Below are positions 28,783 to 32,741 of a stretch of DNA of 32,741 bases, piece by piece. The DNA comes from a virus. Positions within the stretch are counted from its first letter, which is position 1; each line of letters opens with the position of its first letter. The DNA is taken from positions 1 through 32,741 of IMG/VR virus record IMGVR_UViG_3300036828_000741. The stretch is one strand, 5' to 3'. The notes beneath the pieces are model-generated. The model saw nothing but the letters and a program-made list of their open reading frames with translations. It ran no database searches and was not told the DNA's origin. The position numbers and the translations under genes were made by a program.

Positions 28783-29421
28783 CTATTCACTGGGCCGGTG
28801 ATGGTCGCGGACCCGCACGTGCGCCCATGGCCCCAGCGGCGCCGGTCGCAGCCCCATCTTCCACAGAATGTACGGCTGCGAGATCTGGTCCTCATACGTC
28901 CAGCGCATCTGCTCCGCCAGCCACGCTGCGCCGAAGTCGGGGCAGTCCGCGCGGCGCACAATCAGCCCCGTCCACCACACCCCGTAATCCCGGGGATAGC
29001 CGTCTTCCAGGTAATGCCGGGTTTGCTCCCACAGCGGCAGGCCATCGTACTTGCTCATGCGGGTGGCCTCCACGCATTCGTCCATGAGCTGGCCACGCGC
29101 CGGGTTGAGGTGCTGCGCCAGCGGGTGATCCCGCACTGCGCCGGCCGCCCACTGGGCGAAACCCGCACTGAGAATATCCACGTTCCCGTCCGCCCAGACC
29201 GTGACCGGCGCGTCACTGTACAGGTGTGGCATGGCTTTCGCGACCTTCGCCGCCAGCCGCGGGTGCAGCTGCGGCCGCGGCTCAGTGACCACCTGCCACG
29301 GCGCCGGCGCACTGTCCTGGTCGGTGACCAGAATCCAGTCGCACGGGATGTCCTGCTCAGGCGGGACGGCGGGTGTGTCATAGGCACCGTAGATGCTGGT
29401 GATGACCGCCACCTCCGCCAT
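28783..29421 (-). CDS. DUF616-like glycosyltransferase
   Basis: ATG 29421 follows AAGGGG and gives 212 residues; the longer frame runs back across the tRNA-Thr and is not coding. Features are VAVITSIYGAYD, CDWILVTDQD, RLAAKVAKAMPHLYSDAPVTVWADGNVDI, ECVEATRMSKYDGLPLWEQTRHYLEDGYP and GVWWTGLIVRR. This matches the DUF616/TOD1-type hexosyltransferase group with its WADGN acid motif. It is an isolated leftward gene and a fourth glycosyltransferase in the window. Target unknown. Confidence 0.75.
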   Translation of the reverse strand: MAEVAVITSIYGAYDTPAVPPEQDIPCDWILVTDQDSAPAPWQVVTEPRPQLHPRLAAKVAKAMPHLYSDAPVTVWADGNVDILSAGFAQWAAGAVRDHPLAQHLNPARGQLMDECVEATRMSKYDGLPLWEQTRHYLEDGYPRDYGVWWTGLIVRRADCPDFGAAWLAEQMRWTYEDQISQPYILWKMGLRPAPLGPWAHVRVRDHHRPSE

Positions 29422-29490
29422 GCAGCCCCTTCCCGGGCACGGGCCCGCCGCCAGATCCGTGGCGTGCGCGATGCGCTGGGGCGGGCCCTG

Positions 29491-29562
29491 AGCCCTCTGC
29501 CGGGATCGAACCGGCGGCCGCCGCCTTACCATGGCGGTGCTCTGCCGCTGAGCTAAGAGGGC
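29491..29562 (-). tRNA. tRNA-Thr(GGT)
   Basis: Read leftward, acceptor GCCCTCT pairs with AGAGGGC, the D stem is GCTC/GAGC, the anticodon stem CCGCC/GGCGG encloses ATGGTAA (anticodon GGT), and the T arm is GCCGG-TTCGATC-CCGGC. The discriminator base is T and CCA is not encoded. It starts one base past the stop of the gene at 29564. Confidence 0.92.
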
Positions 29563-29563
29563 G

Positions 29564-29917
29564 TTACCGTGTGGGCACCGTGGCCTCACGCTGCTTGCGC
29601 ACCAGGCCGTCGATCAGCGCCTTCGTCTTCGCACCGACCAGCGAGCCAACCGGCTTCTTCTTCTTCCGCTGGTTATGCCACTTCCACCACTGCCAGCCGT
29701 CATACACCGCGACGCCAGCGAACAGCGGGATCCAGCCGTAGCGGTGCGCGGCCAGGTTCACCGCGGCGAATATCACGTTGACAACCATGTTCAGGCCCCA
29801 CCACGCCTCCGCCCACCATGGCTTGCCGCGGTGCCCCAGCAGCTCAGCGACGGTGGTGCACAGAGCGGTGGCCATGCCCACGCCCACGAGGAGCAGCACG
29901 TTCAGGAAGGTGCTCAC
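29564..29917 (-). CDS. Membrane protein (117 aa), probably leaderless
   Basis: GTG 29917 lies seven bases after TACACT on the minus strand and has no Shine-Dalgarno. The product has hydrophobic segments at residues 4-25 (FLNVLLLVGVGMATALCTTV) and about 40-60 (LNMVVNVIFAAVNLAA), an amphipathic third (WIPLFAGVAVYDGW) and a Lys-rich C-terminus (NQRKKKKPVGSL). A small phage membrane protein, possibly holin-like, but without specific evidence. It may be co-transcribed with tRNA-Thr. Confidence 0.65.
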   Translation of the reverse strand: MSTFLNVLLLVGVGMATALCTTVAELLGHRGKPWWAEAWWGLNMVVNVIFAAVNLAAHRYGWIPLFAGVAVYDGWQWWKWHNQRKKKKPVGSLVGAKTKALIDGLVRKQREATVPTR

Positions 29918-29924
29918 GTATCAT

Positions 29925-29930
29925 AGTGTA
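29925..29930 (-). promoter_or_regulatory. Leaderless promoter -10 TACACT
   Basis: Leftward TGCTACACT, an extended -10, is seven bases from the GTG of 29564-29917. The complementary strand offers TATCAT (29919-29924) rightward toward the hairpin at 29941. Confidence 0.5.
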
Positions 29931-29940
29931 GCATCGGGGT

Positions 29941-30005
29941 ACAGGGGATGCCCGCCCAGTAGCGCAACGATTACCCCAATGATACAACGGCGGGCATCCC
30001 CCTGT
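29941..30005 (+). repeat. Hairpin element with 16-bp arms
   Basis: ACAGGGGATGCCCGCC (29941-29956)/GGCGGGCATCCCCCTGT (29989-30005) pair with a single bulge. The loop begins CAGTAGCGCAACG, contains CCCCAATGA and ends ACAAC; GTA/TAC may pair inside. Confidence 0.78.
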
Positions 30006-30016
30006 GGACTGAGTGC

Positions 30017-30022
30017 TACAGT
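30017..30022 (+). promoter_or_regulatory. Leaderless promoter -10 TACAGT
   Basis: TGCTACAGT, an extended -10, is followed by six bases and the ATG at 30029. It lies just beyond the 3' arm of the hairpin at 29941. Confidence 0.5.
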
Positions 30023-30028
30023 CACGCC

Positions 30029-30196
30029 ATGATGTGCGACCCCTGCAAGCAAGCCGGCCAGCAGCTGGCCGCAGGCGACCACGCCAGCGCCCTGCTGCTG
30101 CACGCCCAGTGCACCGACCCGAACTGCACCTGCCAGCATCACATGACCACTGTGCTGCGCGATGACCGGCAGGCTGACCCGCGGCGTGGCGGCTGA
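30029..30196 (+). CDS. Small Cys-rich protein (55 aa), leaderless
   Basis: ATG 30029, six bases after TACAGT, without a Shine-Dalgarno. The product MMCDPCKQAGQQLAAGDHASALLLHAQC then TDPNCTCQHH has a likely zinc site built from five Cys and several His. No known family beyond small phage zinc proteins. It is below usual ORF length cut-offs. Confidence 0.6.
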   Translation: MMCDPCKQAGQQLAAGDHASALLLHAQCTDPNCTCQHHMTTVLRDDRQADPRRGG

Positions 30197-30198
30197 GA

Positions 30199-30222
30199 TT
30201 GTGTAGCCCTAATGCTACACAA
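30199..30222. promoter_or_regulatory. Operator-like palindrome
   Basis: TTGTGTAGC-CCTAAT-GCTACACAA is a perfect inverted repeat with 9-bp arms. It lies 17-40 bases upstream of the -10 TATCAT (30239-30244) of the next gene, and GTGTAGC recurs at 30226. The half-site GCTACACA also occurs near 7526, 16943 and 23465, hinting at a shared DNA-binding protein. Confidence 0.55.
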
Positions 30223-30238
30223 GCCGTGTAGCACGCTG

Positions 30239-30244
30239 TATCAT
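30239..30244 (+). promoter_or_regulatory. Leaderless promoter -10 TATCAT
   Basis: TATCAT is followed by seven bases and ATG 30252. The palindrome at 30199-30222 overlaps the expected -35 position. Confidence 0.5.
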
Positions 30245-30251
30245 CGTGCGT

Positions 30252-30611
30252 ATGACAATCACAGAACTCCCACCAGTCCTCACCCCCGCGCCCGTCACCG
30301 ACCGGTCACCCGAACTGCTCCGCCACGCCGGCTTCCCCGTTCACTGCGGACCCGGCAGCCGCGTGCCAGTCCACGTCACCCAGGACGACATCAATGCCGG
30401 CACCCCCGGCGACGGCGCAGCATGCCCCGTCGCGCTCGCCATTCAGCGCGCACTGCCCGGCGCCAAAGTCCATATCGGCGCCACCCCCACCATCAACGGC
30501 CGCGTCATCGGCCTCGGCGCCGACATCGCCGACTGGATCGGCCGCTACGACCGCGGCGAGCACGTCGACCCCTTCACCATCCAGCTCTCCGGCGACCTGC
30601 GCACACCATGA
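30252..30611 (+). CDS. Hypothetical phage protein (119 aa)
   Basis: ATG 30252 is the best start given TATCAT seven bases upstream; GTG 30246 is in frame. The product has HAGFPVHCGPGSRVPVHVTQDDINAGTPGDGAACPVALAIQRALPGAKVHIGATPTINGRVIGLGADIADWIGRYD. The D-CPVALAI--A pattern recurs in actinophage early regions without known function. It overlaps the next gene (ATGA). Confidence 0.72.
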   Translation: MTITELPPVLTPAPVTDRSPELLRHAGFPVHCGPGSRVPVHVTQDDINAGTPGDGAACPVALAIQRALPGAKVHIGATPTINGRVIGLGADIADWIGRYDRGEHVDPFTIQLSGDLRTP

Positions 30612-30829
30612 CCGCGCACCACATCGCCCTCGTCCTCGCCTTCGCGATCCCTGGGCTCGCCATCGTGGCGATCCTCATGTGTTTCGCATGGATCGCCACC
30701 AGGGACCCCGGCAACCGCAGCATTCCCCGTGGATACGGCGAATACGATGGCACCTCTGGGCAGGACCGCGAATCCTACAGCGACAGCCAGGACCGCGAAA
30801 CCTACGTCCCAGACGACTGGCTCGACTAG
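30608..30829 (+). CDS. Single-pass membrane protein (73 aa)
   Basis: The ATG overlaps the previous TGA. Residues 5-27 (HIALVLAFAIPGLAIVAILMCFAWIA) form one membrane helix; the rest is acidic and Ser/Tyr/Asp-rich (YGEYDGTSGQDRESYSDSQDRETYVPDDWLD), probably cytoplasmic. The tandem QDRESY and QDRETY motif is a short internal repeat. Function unknown. Confidence 0.68.
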   Translation: MTAHHIALVLAFAIPGLAIVAILMCFAWIATRDPGNRSIPRGYGEYDGTSGQDRESYSDSQDRETYVPDDWLD

Positions 30830-30833
30830 GGGA

Positions 30834-30983
30834 ATGCCACGAAACGATGGGCACAACCCCGAACCCACCCGCCGCCATCACAAAGCCATGCACAGCGCAC
30901 GCCACGGGCGCGGCGCCGACCGCCGGCGCCGCGCCCGCAAACGCGCCGCTAGGGTGCCTCCACCACACCGCCAGCACCGATAA
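30834..30983 (+). CDS. Possible basic protein (49 aa)
   Basis: ATG 30834 is four bases after the previous stop, with AGGGGA too close for an ideal site. The product MPRNDGHNPEPTRRHHKAMHSARHGRG then ADRRRRARKRAARVPP is His/Arg-rich. The end overlaps the convergent gene 30949-31125 by 35 bases. Similar in style to the basic proteins at 20241 and 21500. Confidence 0.45.
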   Translation: MPRNDGHNPEPTRRHHKAMHSARHGRGADRRRRARKRAARVPPPHRQHR

Positions 30984-31125
30984 CCACATTGCTCGTAGTC
31001 GCATCACCCGCCACCAGCGATACCGACTCAACCTCGTAATACGTGTCACCGTTCCGCACGTACACACTGTTGTTGATCCCGATATTCTGCAGCGCCGCAG
31101 CCAGTTCCCCAGCCTTCACCGACAT
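30949..31125 (-). CDS. Hypothetical protein (58 aa)
   Basis: Leftward ATG 31125 follows AGGGAGGTCC. The product MSVKAGELAAALQNIGINNSVYVRNGDTYYEVESVSLVAGDATTSNVVIGAGG is well-composed beta-rich protein. It is read out from the region in front of the hairpin array, divergent from it. No known function; too short for usual cut-offs. Confidence 0.65.
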   Translation of the reverse strand: MSVKAGELAAALQNIGINNSVYVRNGDTYYEVESVSLVAGDATTSNVVIGAGGVVEAP

Positions 31126-31168
31126 CGGACCTCCCTGTTAGCCTGCCGCCAGCATAGCGTCAGTGTGA

Positions 31169-31635
31169 TACACCAAGACGTGCCCACCCCCCAAGGAGTC
31201 AGCGTGCAGCCAACTTTTGGGCGGGCACCAGGGCCGGCCCCGCCCAAGGACGGTGCCCCAGTCAACGGTGCGGCGGCGGGGCCGGCCACCACCACGAACC
31301 GCCCATCGAGTTCGGGTGTGTTACCAGACGTGCCCACCCAAACAGGGAACGTTCCGCCAACGGCAGGGCGGTGGGCACTGGGCCGGCCCGCCCAAGGACG
31401 GTGCCCAGTCAACGGGCGTGCGGCGGGCCGGCCCGCCCAGAGCGATAGCGTCACCAACGGCGTTACGGTGTGGCCGGCCCGCCCAATCACGGCACGCAGC
31501 CAAAAGCCGTGCGGCGGGCTGGTCCCCACCACTAGCCCGCCCATCGAGTTCGCGCTAGGCAACTATGGCGCGGCGGGCACAGAGCCGGCCCGCCCAATCC
31601 CGCTGCGCACGCCAACGAGGGAACGGCGGGCCGGC
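31169..31635 (+). repeat. Array of eight tandem hairpin elements
   Basis: TACACC (31169-31174) precedes the first arm by about five bases. Copies: 31180-31228, 31232-31287 (13-bp perfect), 31330-31378, 31381-31433 (12-bp perfect), 31426-31479 (3' arm imperfect), 31473-31522, 31535-31578, 31584-31635. Arms are mostly GGCCGGCCCGCC-like, with GTGCCCACC in copies 1 and 3. The palindrome GGCGGGCCGGCCCGCC serves as 3' arm of one copy and 5' arm of the next. Loops differ but keep CCCAA at the start, CCAA or TCAA in the centre, and CGG at the end. No gene occupies the array, and 31288-31329 is a degenerate spacer. Confidence 0.8.
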
Positions 31636-31645
31636 CCGCCCGGGC

Positions 31646-31651
31646 GATACT
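31646..31651 (+). promoter_or_regulatory. Leaderless promoter -10 GATACT
   Basis: GATACT is followed by six bases and ATG 31658, directly after the last hairpin of the array. Confidence 0.4.
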
Positions 31652-31657
31652 GGCGGC

Positions 31658-31858
31658 ATGATCAACCTGCCGAAAGAACGCGTCGGTGAACTCCTCGACA
31701 TCGGTGAAGCCGCACTCAACGCACACAACTACACGGCGTCGGCGGACAAGCCCCACGCCCGGTGGGCCGCCGCGTGCGTCCTCGCCGCCCTGGCCCCGCA
31801 CCTGATACCAGGCTCCACCACGGAGGATGATCTCAGCCAAACAGAGCTGGCTGAATGA
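31658..31858 (+). CDS. Small helical protein (66 aa) after hairpin array
   Basis: ATG 31658 without a Shine-Dalgarno, six bases after GATACT. The product MINLPKERVGELLDIGEAALNAHNYTASADKPHARWAAACVLAALAPHLIPG then TTEDDLSQTELAE is helical with an acidic C-terminus. It is the only rightward gene near the eight-copy array. Its end overlaps the HNH gene by 26 bases, tail to tail. Function unknown. Confidence 0.6.
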   Translation: MINLPKERVGELLDIGEAALNAHNYTASADKPHARWAAACVLAALAPHLIPGSTTEDDLSQTELAE

Positions 31859-32651
31859 ACTTTTCCCTGTTAGCTGCATGCCGCTTACGGTTACACCGCC
31901 AGTGAGTCAGCCGCAGATTCGCCAGCTCATCCGAGCCACCCTGGCTGCGTGGTATCAGGTGATCAATACTCGGCCCGTTACCCGTCGGATCACCCTTCGG
32001 GCCGCTCGGCAGGCTGAAGTCCCTGATCATGCGGTGGCAGATCTGGCACCGATCCCCATCGCGCTCACGCAGATAGCCGATCAAGTTCAGGCGCCAGCCC
32101 GCACCCGCCGCGTTGCGCTGGCACGCCAGCGCATACAACTGATTGACCCGGTCCGCGTTGTCCGCGACCCAGCAGTGGTAAGTGCAGAACTTGAGCCACC
32201 GCTGGCCCTCCTGCCGCTCCCGGCCGCACACCTTGCAGTGGCACACCCGCCGTGGCGCCTTCGGCTTGAGCTCGATATGGATGACCTTCACCAGTCCATG
32301 ACGCTGACCCTCGTGGTAATGCTCACGGCAGCAGAAGCGGGCGTCTCGCTCAGTTGGCACGAAGACCAATCCACACCAGTCACAGGGCCGTGCCGCATTC
32401 TTACGCAGCGCTCCGGCCACCAGAGCCTGGACGCATTCGGGGCGGCGGCACGTCTTGGCAAGGTATCCGCCGCCGCCCTTCGGATCGCCCGGGGAGAAAG
32501 AGGCGGCACATACAGGACACGGCCGTTCGGCGCTGCGCTCCTCACGTGCTGCGCGGCGGCACGGCTGGCAAAGCGGGGCTGGCGAACTCGTCGAGCCCCG
32601 CCAGAGCAGCTTCCCGCAGCCAGTACACGGCATGTCCGGCTTACTCGGCAT
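31833..32651 (-). CDS. HNH endonuclease with multiple zinc ribbons
   Basis: ATG 32651 is seven bases after TACGGT on the minus strand; a start at 32681 is possible. Of 272 residues, the first 165 hold at least four Cys-pair ribbons (CTGCGK, CPVCAA, CDWCG, CKVCG). The C-terminal HNH domain has CQICHRMI (202-), SIDHLIPRSQGG with Asp230 and His231, Asn245 in ELANLRL, and His250-x2-Cys253 in THWRCNRKRH. It may be a homing or packaging-associated nuclease. Its position far from the terminase favours a free-standing homing-type gene. Confidence 0.85.
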   Translation of the reverse strand: MPSKPDMPCTGCGKLLWRGSTSSPAPLCQPCRRAAREERSAERPCPVCAASFSPGDPKGGGGYLAKTCRRPECVQALVAGALRKNAARPCDWCGLVFVPTERDARFCCREHYHEGQRHGLVKVIHIELKPKAPRRVCHCKVCGRERQEGQRWLKFCTYHCWVADNADRVNQLYALACQRNAAGAGWRLNLIGYLRERDGDRCQICHRMIRDFSLPSGPKGDPTGNGPSIDHLIPRSQGGSDELANLRLTHWRCNRKRHAANREKFIQPALFG

Positions 32652-32741
32652 GGGCAGTACCGTACCGTAGCCAACCGACAATCGCCGTCTAGGCGCCTCA
32701 GGTGGACATCCAAACTATTTCCACCTAGAAAGTATCCATGG
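32652..32741. other. Window-edge intergenic sequence
   Basis: This holds the leftward -10-like TACGGT (32659-32664) of the HNH gene and a hairpin AGGTGGA/TCCACCT near 32699-32727, with CCAA in its loop but without the GCCC/GGGC arms of the family. No gene is visible before the edge. Confidence 0.4.

Noticed and set aside
29422-29589. N-terminal extension of the DUF616-like gene
   Set aside because: The extension is read through tRNA-Thr; the ATG at 29421 has a ribosome site and matches the start of the domain.
31180-31635. CRISPR array
   Set aside because: Units are hairpins with changing arms and related loops, not identical repeats with unrelated spacers, and no cas gene is present.
2567-31635. 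Hairpins as ordinary rho-independent terminators
   Set aside because: No T-runs follow the stems, loops are 25-50 nt with conserved ends, and most copies face against the neighbouring genes. A role in transcript ends is not excluded.
2567-31635. Known small self-cleaving ribozymes (hammerhead, twister, pistol)
   Set aside because: Some loops (CCTAAAGG, GCCTAACG) recall the twister UAA start, but the conserved 3' core and pseudoknot partners are not present; no hammerhead CUGAUGA/GAAA core was found.

Overview
This window looks like part of a tailed phage (or prophage) of a high-GC actinobacterium. The GC content is high, GTG and TTG starts are common, the tRNA genes lack an encoded CCA, and the structural genes follow an HK97-fold siphovirus plan. 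No integrase, repressor or clear host gene is visible, so temperate versus virulent cannot be decided.

The left half (1-18514) is a leftward late operon on the minus strand. From its promoter end it encodes a terminase small-subunit candidate, a terminase large subunit split into ATPase and nuclease ORFs, two small proteins, and a sugar cassette (methyltransferase, epimerase, GT-A glycosyltransferase). A lectin-like tail protein, portal (apparent frameshift), HK97 prohead protease and major capsid protein follow. The end of the operon holds small head/tail proteins, two GT-B glycosyltransferases each upstream of a related fibre-like protein, an Lsr2-like fusion and a second lectin-like tail protein that runs off the left edge. 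Stop/start overlaps (ATGA, GTGA, TGATG) show tight translational coupling.

The right half (18515-32741) holds many short genes, mostly rightward, with leftward insertions. It has tRNA-Arg(ACG), tRNA-Thr(GGT), a tRNA-like gene without an anticodon loop, small zinc and membrane proteins, a secreted lipoprotein, a DIP1984-family protein, a DUF3310 protein, a Tat-exported haem peroxidase, a DUF616-like glycosyltransferase, a zinc-ribbon/homing-endonuclease-like protein and an HNH endonuclease.

The most striking feature is a family of about 34 hairpin elements of roughly 45-75 nt spread through nearly all intergenic gaps, alone or in tandem, up to eight in a row at 31180-31635. Each has complementary arms of 7-17 bp whose sequence differs between loci. 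Reading in the element's own direction, the loop begins CCCAA-like, usually carries an inner (A)CG-N5-CCAA motif, and ends (A)CGG before the 3' arm. A TANNNT -10-like hexamer lies a few bases upstream of many arms, so they may be separately transcribed small structured RNAs. In the left half they run antisense to the late operon. One cluster sits exactly where the terminase large subunit gene is split. Hairpins were paired by eye and no folding or database search was run.
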